Source: Ralstonia pickettii (GTDB lineage: Bacteria; Pseudomonadota; Gammaproteobacteria; Burkholderiales; Burkholderiaceae). From it: a DNA stretch of 64,000 bases. The notes beneath the pieces are model-generated. The model had not been told where the DNA came from and did not search any database. It saw only the letters and a program-made list of their open reading frames with translations. The stretch lies in contig NZ_MCGB01000025.1 in assembly GCF_001699815.1 (NCBI RefSeq), positions 124,001-188,000 of the forward strand, given 5' to 3'. The position numbers and the translations under genes were made by a program. The stretch's first letter is position 1, and each line of letters starts with the position of its first letter. This document shows, piece by piece, positions 34,073 to 43,185 of the stretch.

Positions 34073-34102
34073 TGCACCTGAGTGCACGGTACTGCGATGC
34101 AG
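34073..34102 (-). promoter_or_regulatory. two TGCA palindromes before phaZ, one fitting a PhaR box (CTGC-N3-GCAG)
   Basis: TGCAC-CTGA-GTGCA at 34073-34086 and CTGC-GAT-GCAG at 34092-34102, 43-72 bp upstream of the phaZ start. PhaR, the PHB-responsive repressor of phasin genes, recognises CTGC-N3-GCAG in Paracoccus and TGC-rich sites elsewhere. A role at phaZ is inference. Confidence 0.5.
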
Positions 34103-34171
34103 CATAAACCCTGATAACAGAGTGTTGCACCGCTTCTATGATGCGCCCGTGTCAGTCTATTCCGATGCAGC

Positions 34172-34200
34172 AAAAAAGCGGCCGAAGCCGCTTTTCTTTT
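34172..34200. terminator. intrinsic terminator of the aminotransferase gene
   Basis: AAAAGCGGC-CGAA-GCCGCTTTT (34174-34195), T-rich on both sides. It lies 37 bp beyond the aminotransferase stop. Confidence 0.9.
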
Positions 34201-34236
34201 TGCAATTGCACCTAAGGCGTGATGCCTACAGCACCT

Positions 34237-35433
34237 TTACAGAACATCAGCGATGGCATTCACCACGGCATCGATGTTGTGCGTGTTCAGCGCGGCCACG
34301 CAGATGCGGCCGGTCGACACGGCGTAGATGCCGTGCTCGGTGCGCAGGCGATCCACTTGCGCGGAGGTCAGGCCCGAGTACGAGAACATGCCGCGCTGGG
34401 CCTTCACGAACGAGAAATCGGTCTTCACGCCCTTTGCGGCCAGCTTGTCGACCAGCGCGTTGCGCATCGACTTGATGCGATCGCGCATTTCGCCCAGCTC
34501 CTGCTCCCACATCGCGCGCAGCTCGGGGCTCGTCAGCACGCTGGCGACGATCGTGCCGCCATGCGTCGGCGGGTTCGAGTAGTTCGTGCGGATCACGCGC
34601 TTGACTTGCGACAGCACGCGGGCGGATTCGTCCTTGCTGGTCGTCACGATCGACAGCGCGCCGACGCGCTCGCCGTAGAGCGAGAACGACTTCGAGAACG
34701 AGCTGGAGACGAAGAACGGCAGGCCCGATTCAGCAAACAGGCGCACAGCCAGGCCGTCTTGCTGGATGCCGTCGGCGAAGCCTTGGTAAGCCATGTCGAG
34801 GAACGGGATCAGGTTCTTGGCCTTGATGACTTCCACGACCTGCTTCCACTGCTCGGTGGTCATGTCCACGCCGGTCGGGTTGTGGCAGCAGGCGTGCAGC
34901 ACGACGATCGTGTTCGGCGCGTAGCCGTTCAGCGAATCCAGCATGCCGGCGAAGTTCAGGCCGTGCGACGGGGCATCGTAGTACGCGTAGTTGACCACTT
35001 CGAAACCGGCGGATTCGAACAGCGCGCGGTGGTTTTCCCAGCTCGGGTCGGAAATCGCGACTTTGGCGTTCGGGTACAGGCGCTTGAGGAAGTCGGCGCC
35101 GATCTTCAGTGCGCCGGTGCCGCCCAGGGCTTGCGCGGTGACCACGCGGCCTTCGGTGATGAGCGGCGATTCCGCGCCGAACAGCAGCTTCTGCACGGCC
35201 TGGTCGTAGGCGGCAATGCCTTCGATCGGCAGGTAGCCACGCGGGGCAGCGGCAGCCAGGCGGGCCTTTTCGGCTTCCTGCACGGCGCGCAGCACCGGAA
35301 TTTTCCCTTCGTCGGTGAAGTACACGCCCACGCCCAGATTCACTTTGGTGCTGCGGGTATCGGCGTTGAAAGCTTCATTCAGGCCCAGGATGGGGTCGCG
35401 CGGGGCCAGTTCGACGGCGGAGAAAAGCGACAT
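34237..35433 (-). CDS. aromatic/aspartate aminotransferase
   Basis: 398 residues, subgroup I-alpha aminotransferase. 'NLGVGVYFTDEGKIPVLRAV' near residue 32 (with Tyr70 region 'PRGYLPIEG'), 'LHACCHNPTGVDMT' near 188, 'LDMAYQGFA' near 218 and the PLP lysine in 'SSSFSKSFSLYGERVG' near 250 are all standard for AspC/TyrB. The 'GRICVAALN' at the C-terminus holds the Arg that binds the substrate carboxylate. It interconverts aspartate or aromatic amino acids with 2-oxoglutarate. AspC and TyrB cannot be separated safely here, so no symbol is given. Divergent from uvrB. Confidence 0.93.
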   Translation of the reverse strand: MSLFSAVELAPRDPILGLNEAFNADTRSTKVNLGVGVYFTDEGKIPVLRAVQEAEKARLAAAAPRGYLPIEGIAAYDQAVQKLLFGAESPLITEGRVVTAQALGGTGALKIGADFLKRLYPNAKVAISDPSWENHRALFESAGFEVVNYAYYDAPSHGLNFAGMLDSLNGYAPNTIVVLHACCHNPTGVDMTTEQWKQVVEVIKAKNLIPFLDMAYQGFADGIQQDGLAVRLFAESGLPFFVSSSFSKSFSLYGERVGALSIVTTSKDESARVLSQVKRVIRTNYSNPPTHGGTIVASVLTSPELRAMWEQELGEMRDRIKSMRNALVDKLAAKGVKTDFSFVKAQRGMFSYSGLTSAQVDRLRTEHGIYAVSTGRICVAALNTHNIDAVVNAIADVL

Positions 35434-35769
35434 GAGATGTCTCGATCGGTTGGTTCGGGATTCGGTGGGATCTTGCAGGCGGTGCGGCGCGGACTCCGGG
35501 GCGGCTCGCCCGGCGCCAGATGTACAACGAGGCGCGCACGAGAAGGGATTGTACCGAATACAGGCTCTAATCGCCCGAAAAATCCTTGCAGAACAGGCGC
35601 CTAAAGTGCTCTGGCGTCCGGTACAGATGTGCCGACCGGGACGTCCAAACGATTGCCGAGGGCGCGCGCTACACTACACGATTGGTTGCAATTGCCGCTG
35701 CCGCCCTCATTTGCTGAGGACGTGCGAGTCACTTTGTCGACTTCCCGCGCTGCCATCCCACCCGCCGCC
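35434..35769. other. divergent intergenic region aminotransferase / uvrB, with LexA-like site
   Basis: 336 bp without a gene. CTGG-CGTCCGGT-ACAG at 35611-35626 differs in one position from the LexA box CTGT-N8-ACAG and lies ~145 bp before uvrB. The plus frame of uvrB is open back to 35629, but the ATG at 35770 fits UvrB homologues. Confidence 0.45.
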
Positions 35770-37860
35770 ATGACCGATCTGAGCCAAGTCCCCAGCCCGC
35801 ACGACGAGTCGAAGTTCGTGACTTTCGAGGGCTCGCCGTTCCAGTTGTACCAGCCGTATCCGCCGGCCGGCGACCAGCCGGAGGCCATCCGCCAGCTCGT
35901 CGAGAACATTGGCGACGGCCTGTCGTACCAGACCCTCCTGGGTGTGACGGGCTCGGGCAAGACATTCACCATGGCCAATGTGATCGCGCAGGTGGGTCGG
36001 CCGGCCATCGTCTTTGCGCCCAACAAGACGCTGGCGGCGCAGCTGTATTCCGAGTTCCGGGAGTTCTTCCCGCGCAATGCGGTCGAATACTTCGTCTCGT
36101 ACTACGACTACTACCAGCCTGAGGCCTACGTGCCGCAGCGCGACCTCTTCATCGAGAAGGATTCGTCGATCAACGAGCACATCGAGCAGATGCGGCTCTC
36201 CGCCACCAAGAGCCTGCTGGAGCGCCGCGATGTGGTGATCGTGGCCACCGTCTCGGCCATCTACGGTATCGGCAATCCGAGCGAATACCACCAGATGATC
36301 TTGACGCTGCGCGCGGGGGACAAGGTCAGCCAGCGCGACGTGATCGCGCGCCTGATCGCCATGCAATACACACGCAACGAGACGGATTTCCAGCGCGGCA
36401 CCTTCCGCGTGCGCGGCGACACGGTCGACATCTTCCCCGCCGAGCATGCGGAAATGGCGGTGCGCCTGGAGCTGTTCGACGACGAGGTCGAATCGCTGCA
36501 GCTGTTCGATCCGCTGACCGGCCGTGTGCGGCAGAAGATTCCGCGCTTTACGGTGTACCCGTCGAGCCACTACGTGACGCCGCGCGAAACCGTGCTGCGC
36601 GCCATCGAGACCATCAAGGCTGAACTGCGCGAGCGGCTCGATTTCTTCTACAAGGAAAACAAGCTGGTGGAAGCGCAGCGGTTGGAGCAGCGCACGCGCT
36701 TCGATCTGGAGATGCTGCAGGAGCTGGGCTTCTGCAAGGGCATCGAAAATTATTCGCGGCACCTTTCTGGCTCCGCGCCCGGCGAACCGCCGCCGACGCT
36801 GGTCGACTATCTGCCGCCCGATGCGCTGATGTTCCTTGATGAATCGCACGTGCTGATCGGCCAGCTCAACGGCATGTACAACGGTGACCGCGCGCGCAAG
36901 GAAACGCTGGCCGAATACGGCTTCCGGCTGCCTTCTGCGCTCGACAACCGGCCGCTCAAGTTCGCCGAATTCGAGACCAAGATGCGGCAGGTTACCTTCG
37001 TGTCTGCCACGCCGGGGGATTACGAAAAGAAGACCGCGGGCACGGAAGTCGTCGAGCAGGTCGTTCGACCCACGGGCCTCGTCGACCCGATCATCGAGGT
37101 GCGCCCCGCCACGACGCAGGTCGACGATCTGCTGTCCGAGATCCATGTGCGTGTCGAGGCCGGCGAGCGCGTGCTGGTGACCACGCTCACCAAGCGCATG
37201 GCCGAGCAACTGACCGAGTTCCTGTCGGAGAACGGCGTCAAGGTCCGCTACCTGCATTCGGACATCGATACCGTGGAGCGCGTGGAGATCATCCGTGACC
37301 TGCGCCTGGGCACGTTCGACGTGCTGGTTGGCATCAACCTGTTGCGCGAGGGTCTGGATATTCCCGAAGTGTCGCTCGTGGCGATCCTGGATGCGGACAA
37401 GGAAGGTTTCCTCCGTGCCGAGCGCTCGCTCATCCAGACCATTGGCCGCGCGGCGCGGAACGTGAACGGCACCGCCATCCTGTATGCCGATCGCATGACC
37501 GATTCGATGAAGAAGGCGATTGGCGAGACCGAACGCCGCCGCGCCAAGCAGATCGCCCACAACGAGGCGCATGGCATCACGCCGCGCGGCGTTGTCAAAC
37601 GCATCAAGGACATCATCGACGGCGTGTACAACGTCGACGATGCGCGCGCGGAACTGAAGGCCGCGCAAGAGGCCGCCAAGTACGAGGACATGAGCGAGAA
37701 GCAGGCGTCCAAGGAAATCAAACGCCTGGAAAAACAGATGCTCGACCACGCCAAGAACCTCGAATTCGAAAAGGCGGCGGCGGTGCGCGATCAGCTTGCC
37801 AAGCTCAAGTCGCAGCTCTTTGGAGCGAGCGGCGAAGATCACATCGTTCCGGCCGCCTGA
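35770..37860 (+). CDS. uvrB: excinuclease ABC subunit B
   Basis: 696 residues, normal UvrB length. Walker A '[13 protein letters not shown]' near residue 57, the DNA-gripping beta-hairpin '[14 protein letters not shown]' near 108, helicase motif 'MFLDESHV' near 355, motif VI region '[12 protein letters not shown]' near 555, and a C-terminal UVR motif '[24 protein letters not shown]' in parts near 655. UvrB verifies damage with UvrA and recruits UvrC in nucleotide excision repair. It stands alone, divergent from the aminotransferase gene. A degenerate LexA-like site upstream could give SOS control. Confidence 0.98.
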   Translation: MTDLSQVPSPHDESKFVTFEGSPFQLYQPYPPAGDQPEAIRQLVENIGDGLSYQTLLGVTGSGKTFTMANVIAQVGRPAIVFAPNKTLAAQLYSEFREFFPRNAVEYFVSYYDYYQPEAYVPQRDLFIEKDSSINEHIEQMRLSATKSLLERRDVVIVATVSAIYGIGNPSEYHQMILTLRAGDKVSQRDVIARLIAMQYTRNETDFQRGTFRVRGDTVDIFPAEHAEMAVRLELFDDEVESLQLFDPLTGRVRQKIPRFTVYPSSHYVTPRETVLRAIETIKAELRERLDFFYKENKLVEAQRLEQRTRFDLEMLQELGFCKGIENYSRHLSGSAPGEPPPTLVDYLPPDALMFLDESHVLIGQLNGMYNGDRARKETLAEYGFRLPSALDNRPLKFAEFETKMRQVTFVSATPGDYEKKTAGTEVVEQVVRPTGLVDPIIEVRPATTQVDDLLSEIHVRVEAGERVLVTTLTKRMAEQLTEFLSENGVKVRYLHSDIDTVERVEIIRDLRLGTFDVLVGINLLREGLDIPEVSLVAILDADKEGFLRAERSLIQTIGRAARNVNGTAILYADRMTDSMKKAIGETERRRAKQIAHNEAHGITPRGVVKRIKDIIDGVYNVDDARAELKAAQEAAKYEDMSEKQASKEIKRLEKQMLDHAKNLEFEKAAAVRDQLAKLKSQLFGASGEDHIVPAA

Positions 37861-38034
37861 ACTGCGCGGCCATCTGCGTTGTCGGTGTCCCGCTGCCTTG
37901 CCCGAGGCGGGCGGCGGGTGAGTGTCGACACCATTTCAAATCAGGCTCAGGCTCAGGCGCTGCGTGTCGTTTGACTGGGGAACCGGCACGCGCTGCAGCG
38001 CTCGACTGCACGCGTTCGCCATCAAGGGAGTTCG

Positions 38035-40119
38035 ATGTTCGATTCTTTGCTCAATCCGTGGCGCAAGTGGCGCGCTTCCCGGCACGCCAGCCATCAACTC
38101 GATGCCATCCTGGCGCAGTTCGAGCCCACGCGCAGTCTGGCCGAGCGCAATGAATGGCTGATCGAGCTGGCTTACTGGCTGCGTCGGGCGGACCGGCCAG
38201 CGGGGGCTGCGTCGGAGTCCTGGCGTTATGCCCGTCTGCGTTATCTGTTGCAGGTGCTGGAGAACAATCCGGCCCTGGCAGAACGCGTCGGACAGGCATT
38301 GCGCAGCATCGTGCAAGACAACGATCCGGTGTCGCTGTTATGCGATACGGGGTTGTCGTCACGCTCGGGTTTCTGGAGCGAGTTGGTCGACCGCTGGCAG
38401 GCGCGCTGGCTGCCGCCCGCACCCAATCAGGCGCAACTGGCAACGTTGTTTGCACTGCTGTTCGTGGGCCCGACCGATGCGCAGTGGGTGGGTGGCCTTG
38501 ACGACGAACTGGTCACGCGCCTCCACGCGCTGTTCCGTGCGGGGATGACCGATGAGGAGCACGCAGCGGGCCAGACACGGTTGGAACGCAGCCTTGGCAT
38601 CGGCATCCAGATCCTGATCAGCCAGGTGCGTGCGGCGGGTTTGTCGCGCGGTATCCGCAGCCGCATGGACCATGCGGAACTCACCGATTCTCCGTTCTAT
38701 CTGCTCGCCGATGCGGCCAACGCGATCTTCCTGGAACGGCCCGACACGGCGCTTGCGAGCCCCGAGCGTTTTGTGCAGGAACTCAACTATTTCCGCGCCG
38801 TGCTGGATCGATGCCGCGCGGCTACGGCCAGCGTGTATCAGCATCTGGACGAGAACGGCGTCTCGGTGGAGGTCGTGTTTCAGGTCGAACGCATGAAGGC
38901 GTGGCTGGGCCGCATCGATCTGCTGCTCTCGGCGTGGGCGGACACGCAGGGCTCTCGCCGCTTCGTGCATATGACGGCCGAGCTGGTGTCGGCCAGCCAG
39001 CACCGCCGCAGCGTGGGGTATCTGATCCGCTCCACGTTTGCCGATCTGGCGCGCAAGGTGGTCGAGCGGTCTGCCGAGAGCGGGGAGCACTACATTACGC
39101 GCGACGGCAAGGAATACGGCGCGATGGTCAAGGCGGCAGCCGGCGGTGGCGTCATTACGGCGGCCACGGTGTACATCAAGTTCTTCATCACGGGGGCGCA
39201 TCTGTCGCGTTTTACCGAAGGGCTGTTCGCGTCGATCAACTATGCGGTCAGCTTTCTCGGCATCCATTTCGCCCATTTCACGTTGGCCACCAAACAGCCC
39301 GCCATGACGGCGCCCGCGCTGGCGCACCGACTCGACCAGGTCGGGCGCCAGGAAGGGCTGGACCGCTTTGTCGACGACACCGTCGCCATGATCCGCTCCA
39401 ACGCGGCGGCGATTGCAGGCAACCTGGCGGCCGTGGCGCCGGTGGCTTTCCTGGTGCAGTGGCTCGCCGGGCGTTTCTTCCATACGGATCTGATCTCGGC
39501 AGCGAAGGCGATGGCGACCATCGATTCGTTTTCGATCCTTGGGCCGACGCCGCTGTACGCGATCTTCACGGGCGTGTTGCTATGGGCCTCAAGCCTGGCG
39601 GCGGGGTGGGCCGACAACTGGTTTGCGCTGCACCGTGTGCATGATGTGATTGCCTACCACCGGCGCTTGCGCTTCATGGTCGGCACGCAGGGCGCGCAGC
39701 GCATTGCCAGCTTCTGGAAGCGCAATCTGTCGGGCATCGTCGCCAATGTGTCGCTGGGCTTCATGCTGGGGCTGGGGCCCGAGATCCTGTCGTTCTTCGG
39801 ACCGCATATGGAAGTGCGTCATGTCACGCTGTCGACGGGTGCGGTGGCAACCGCCGTGGGCGTACTGGGCCCCAGCGTGATGCACACGGCGCCGTTCTGG
39901 CTGGCCGTGGCGGGCATTGCGCTGATGGGCGTGCTGAACGTCCTGGTGTCGTTTGCGCTGGCCTTCAACATGGCGATGCGCTCGCGCAACCTGCGCGGCG
40001 TCGATCGCAAGCGAGTGACGGGTGCCGTGTGGCGGCGCATCTTGCGGGATCCGCTTTGCCTGCTGGTACCGCGCGCCCCGACCGCGAGCACGCCGCCCGG
40101 CACCAGTACGCCGGTCTAG
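38035..40119 (+). CDS. large integral membrane protein of the 'SpecificRecomb' family (name misleading)
   Basis: 694 residues. Homologues are annotated as 'site-specific recombinase' after the neisserial gcr gene (SpecificRecomb family). The sequence shows none of the tyrosine- or serine-recombinase motifs. Instead it has a ~340-residue soluble helical N-terminal half and several clear membrane helices in the second half, e.g. 'ITAATVYIKFFITGA' (~380), 'LAAVAPVAFLVQWLAG' (~475), 'LYAIFTGVLLWASSLAAGW' (~505), and 'LAVAGIALMGVLNVLVSFAL' (~625). The function should be considered unknown. It overlaps the convergent ribokinase stop by 4 bp. Confidence 0.8.
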   Translation: MFDSLLNPWRKWRASRHASHQLDAILAQFEPTRSLAERNEWLIELAYWLRRADRPAGAASESWRYARLRYLLQVLENNPALAERVGQALRSIVQDNDPVSLLCDTGLSSRSGFWSELVDRWQARWLPPAPNQAQLATLFALLFVGPTDAQWVGGLDDELVTRLHALFRAGMTDEEHAAGQTRLERSLGIGIQILISQVRAAGLSRGIRSRMDHAELTDSPFYLLADAANAIFLERPDTALASPERFVQELNYFRAVLDRCRAATASVYQHLDENGVSVEVVFQVERMKAWLGRIDLLLSAWADTQGSRRFVHMTAELVSASQHRRSVGYLIRSTFADLARKVVERSAESGEHYITRDGKEYGAMVKAAAGGGVITAATVYIKFFITGAHLSRFTEGLFASINYAVSFLGIHFAHFTLATKQPAMTAPALAHRLDQVGRQEGLDRFVDDTVAMIRSNAAAIAGNLAAVAPVAFLVQWLAGRFFHTDLISAAKAMATIDSFSILGPTPLYAIFTGVLLWASSLAAGWADNWFALHRVHDVIAYHRRLRFMVGTQGAQRIASFWKRNLSGIVANVSLGFMLGLGPEILSFFGPHMEVRHVTLSTGAVATAVGVLGPSVMHTAPFWLAVAGIALMGVLNVLVSFALAFNMAMRSRNLRGVDRKRVTGAVWRRILRDPLCLLVPRAPTASTPPGTSTPV

Positions 40120-41081
40120 TGGGTGGCAGGCGCGGCAGGCGCACCCAGCTCGCTGCGGAACGGAATGGACGGCTGCGCGCCGAGCCGCGTGACTGACACG
40201 GCCGCCGCGGCTTGCCCAAACTCGATGGCTGCATCGGCTGCCGCGTCTTCCGCCAATGCCGCTGCCAGCGCACCCACGAACGTATCGCCAGCGGCAGTGG
40301 TATCGATGGCATGCGCGGTGGGCGCCGGCATCAGCAGGCGCGAGTGGGCATCCACGTAGGCAACGCCGTGCGCGCCCAGCGTGACAATCACGTGCCGCGC
40401 ACCTTGTGCGTGGAGATCGGCAGCGGCATCCAGTGCGGCTTCGGGCGAATCGACTGGCCGGGCCGTCAGCAGCGCGGCTTCGGTTTCGTTCGGGATCAGG
40501 TAATCGCAGGCGGCGATCCACGGCGTAGGCAAGGGGCCGATGGCGGGTGCAGGGTTCAGGATGACCGTCTTGCCAAGCCGCTGGCCCAGCTTGAGGGCGC
40601 ATTCCACCGCATCGGGCGGCGATTCCAACTGACAGACGATGACGCGCGCGCGTTCGAACGCAGCACGCTGGGCTTCGATCATCGTTGGCGTCAGCAACTC
40701 GTTGGCGCCGGCCACGATGACGATGGTGTTCTGGCCGCTGTTGGCCACGGTCACGCAGGCGATGCCGGTGGCCACCCCGGCGTGCTCCGACACCATCGAT
40801 GTGTCCACGCCTTCGCGGCGCAGGCCGTCGCGCAGCGCGGTGCCGTACGCGTCATCACCCACGCAGCCGAGCATGGCGACACGGGCCCCCAGGCGTGCAG
40901 CGGCCACTGCCTGGTTGGCGCCCTTGCCGCCCGGGATGGTTTCCAGCGCAGGCGCTGCAACCGTTTGCCCGGGACGCGGCAAGCGGGGCGTGCGGATCAC
41001 GAGATCCATATTCAGGCTGCCGACGATCAGCACGTCGGCAGCGGGGTGCGCGGAAGAGGCGGAAGGGCGCTTGGCCACCAT
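40116..41081 (-). CDS. rbsK: ribokinase
   Basis: 321 residues, PfkB family. N-terminal 'GSLNMDLVIRTPRLPRPG' near residue 20, 'IPGGKGANQAVAAARLG' near 47 (substrate and first PfkB signature), and 'DTTAAGDTFVGALAAAL' near 268 with the catalytic Asp. It phosphorylates D-ribose to ribose 5-phosphate after uptake by the ABC transporter encoded upstream. It is the last gene of the rbsB-A-C-R-K unit, 37 bp after rbsR. The ATG at 41081 was chosen; the frame runs on to 41201 without family similarity. It converges with the membrane protein gene. Confidence 0.93.
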   Translation of the reverse strand: MVAKRPSASSAHPAADVLIVGSLNMDLVIRTPRLPRPGQTVAAPALETIPGGKGANQAVAAARLGARVAMLGCVGDDAYGTALRDGLRREGVDTSMVSEHAGVATGIACVTVANSGQNTIVIVAGANELLTPTMIEAQRAAFERARVIVCQLESPPDAVECALKLGQRLGKTVILNPAPAIGPLPTPWIAACDYLIPNETEAALLTARPVDSPEAALDAAADLHAQGARHVIVTLGAHGVAYVDAHSRLLMPAPTAHAIDTTAAGDTFVGALAAALAEDAAADAAIEFGQAAAAVSVTRLGAQPSIPFRSELGAPAAPATH

Positions 41082-41118
41082 GGCGGGACTACGTTGAAAG
41101 CGTGAAAGGGATGCGGGA

Positions 41119-42159
41119 TCAGGCGGCGCGGGCGGGGCGCTCGGGCTCGGCGGTCGACTCGCGCAAAGACAGGCGCGGCGGCAGCACGATGCGGCGTGCA
41201 CGCGGCTCTTCCACGGGATGGCGCAAGGCGTTGTCGCCGAGATGCTCGAGCAGCGTCTGCGCGGTGGTCTCGCCCAACTGGCGGATCGATTGGCCGACAG
41301 TGGACAGCGCGGGATAGACGTAGCGGCTCAGTTCGATGTCGTCAAAACCCATCACGGACAGCGCCTTCGGCACGGGAATGCCCAGTTCCGCCGCGGCGCG
41401 CAGCGCACCGATGCCCATCAGGTCATTGCCGGCAAAGATGGCCGTGGGCATCTCGCCTTCGGTCAGCAGCTGGCGCGCGGCGCGGTAGCCGCCGGGGCTG
41501 GTGAAATCGCCTTCGGCAATGCGGGCGGTGGCTTCGGGCACGCCCGCCTCGCGCAGCGCGCGGTGGAAACCGGCCAGGCGCTCCGCCGTCACGCTCAATG
41601 CCGAAGGCCCACTGATGCAGGCGATGCGGCGGTGGCCGAGGTCCAGCAGATGCTTGGTCGCCATGTACGCGCCTTCTTCGTGATCGACTTGGACCTGATC
41701 GGCCTGGATGCCTTCGGTCGGGCGGTCGACCATCACGATGGGCAGGGCGGATTCACCGAGCGCTTCGACCAACGCCGTGTCTGGCCCGGCGCTGCTGACG
41801 ATGATGCCGTCAACGCGTTTTTCCATCAGCACGCGCAGGTAGTCGCGCTGCTTGCGGGGGTCGTCGTCGGAGTTGCAGAGGATGACGCTGTAGCCGGCGG
41901 CGGCACACACATCTTCAATGCCCCGCGCCAGCTCCGCAAAGTAGGGGTTGGTGGCGGTGGGCACGAGCACGCCGATGGTGCGCGTGGTGCGGTGTTTGAG
42001 CGAGCGCGCCACGGCGCTGGGCACATAGCGCGTGGCCCGGATGGCCTCTTCCACGCGCTTGCGCGTCTCGGCGTTGACCGGTCGTGTGTTGTTGATGACG
42101 TGCGAGACGGTGGTGAACGAAACTCCGGCCAGTGCGGCCACGTCTTTGATGGTTGCCAT
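41119..42159 (-). CDS. rbsR: LacI-family repressor of the ribose operon
   Basis: 346 residues. The LacI HTH is at the N-terminus: 'ATIKDVAALAGVSFTTVSHVINN', given here only in part of its length, with the hinge helix 'VPSAVARSLK' near residue 47. The periplasmic-binding-protein-like domain follows ('TIGVLVPTATNPYFAELARG' near 60, 'GNDLMGIGALRAAAELG' near 245). It should repress the operon in the absence of ribose. The likely operator is the perfect palindrome at 45847-45860 in front of rbsB. The gene sits inside the operon between rbsC and rbsK. Confidence 0.92.
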   Translation of the reverse strand: MATIKDVAALAGVSFTTVSHVINNTRPVNAETRKRVEEAIRATRYVPSAVARSLKHRTTRTIGVLVPTATNPYFAELARGIEDVCAAAGYSVILCNSDDDPRKQRDYLRVLMEKRVDGIIVSSAGPDTALVEALGESALPIVMVDRPTEGIQADQVQVDHEEGAYMATKHLLDLGHRRIACISGPSALSVTAERLAGFHRALREAGVPEATARIAEGDFTSPGGYRAARQLLTEGEMPTAIFAGNDLMGIGALRAAAELGIPVPKALSVMGFDDIELSRYVYPALSTVGQSIRQLGETTAQTLLEHLGDNALRHPVEEPRARRIVLPPRLSLRESTAEPERPARAA

Positions 42160-42177
42160 GACGATCTCCTCGGTCTC

Positions 42178-43185
42178 TTAATGGTGTTTGCTGCGGTTGC
42201 GCTTGCTGCGATAGGTATCCATGACCACGGCTGCGACGATGACCGCGCCCGTGATGATGCGTTTGGTGGGCTCGGAGGCGCCGATCTGCGCAAGGCCCGA
42301 TTCGAGCACCGAGATGATGAGCACGCCGAACAGCGTGCGCACGACCGAGCCGCGCCCACCCATCAGGCTCGTGCCGCCGATCACCACGGCCGCGATCACC
42401 TGCAGCTCCATGCCCACGCCGGCGTTCGGATCGGCGGCTTCCAGGCGCGACACCTGGAACAGCGCAGCCAGGCCGGAGAGCAGCCCCATCAGCGCGAACA
42501 CCGCAATCTTGTATGGGCGGGGGTTCACGCCCGCCAGCCGCACAGCTTCTTCGTTGGTGCCGATGGCCACCAGGTAGCGGCCAAACACCGTGCGCACCAG
42601 CACGATCTGGCCAACCACCGTGATGGCAATCGCAATCAGGAACGACGGCGCGATGCCCAGCGCGATGGGGTTGGCTAGCCAGTCGACCGCGCTGCCGATG
42701 TACACCGTGCGCGAATCGGTGAGGCTGTAGGCGAGGCCGCGCGCCATTTCCAGCACGCCCAGTGACACGATGAACGACGGAATGCCCCAGTGCACCGTGA
42801 CTGCGCCGGTCAGCATGCCGGCCGCCGTGGCCAGCACCACGCCCGCCAGCGCAGCCGGCAACAAGCCCCAACCCAACTGGGTCATGGCCACCGACAGCAC
42901 CGAAGCCGACAGCGCCAGCACCGAGCCCACCGACAGATCAATGCCGCCGATCATCAGGATGAATGTCATGCCCACCGCCATCACGAGCAGGTCGGGAATC
43001 TCGTTGGCGATGGTTGTGAACGTGGGCAGCGAGAAGAACGTTGGCGACAGCGTGCCGAACAGCACCAGCATGGCGACCAGCGCAGCGAGCAACCCGCCGA
43101 TGGTGCCAAGCGACATGCCCAGCGCCGCGCGCGTGCCGGCTGTTGCAGCGGGCGGCGTCGGGGGCAGGGTGGAATCAGAGCGCAT
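42178..43185 (-). CDS. rbsC: ribose-type ABC transporter permease
   Basis: 335 residues with about ten membrane helices. The signature of sugar permeases of the RbsC/XylH group is clear: 'GMTFILMIGGIDLSVGSVLAL' in parts near residue 75, 'GRYLVAIGTNEEAVRLAGV' near 205, and 'GGTSLMGGRGSVVRTLFGVL' near 275. It forms the membrane channel with RbsA and RbsB. The start ATG at 43185 overlaps the rbsA end by 11 bp, suggesting coupling. Ribose is inferred from rbsK and rbsR in the operon. Confidence 0.92.
   Translation of the reverse strand: MRSDSTLPPTPPAATAGTRAALGMSLGTIGGLLAALVAMLVLFGTLSPTFFSLPTFTTIANEIPDLLVMAVGMTFILMIGGIDLSVGSVLALSASVLSVAMTQLGWGLLPAALAGVVLATAAGMLTGAVTVHWGIPSFIVSLGVLEMARGLAYSLTDSRTVYIGSAVDWLANPIALGIAPSFLIAIAITVVGQIVLVRTVFGRYLVAIGTNEEAVRLAGVNPRPYKIAVFALMGLLSGLAALFQVSRLEAADPNAGVGMELQVIAAVVIGGTSLMGGRGSVVRTLFGVLIISVLESGLAQIGASEPTKRIITGAVIVAAVVMDTYRSKRNRSKHH

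Noticed and set aside
35707-37842. 711-codon open frame antisense to uvrB
   Set aside because: uvrB is certain on the other strand; the antisense translation is low-complexity and lacks a ribosome site.
38035-40119. Calling this gene a mobile-element recombinase
   Set aside because: Only the historical family name suggests it; motifs and membrane helices contradict it.
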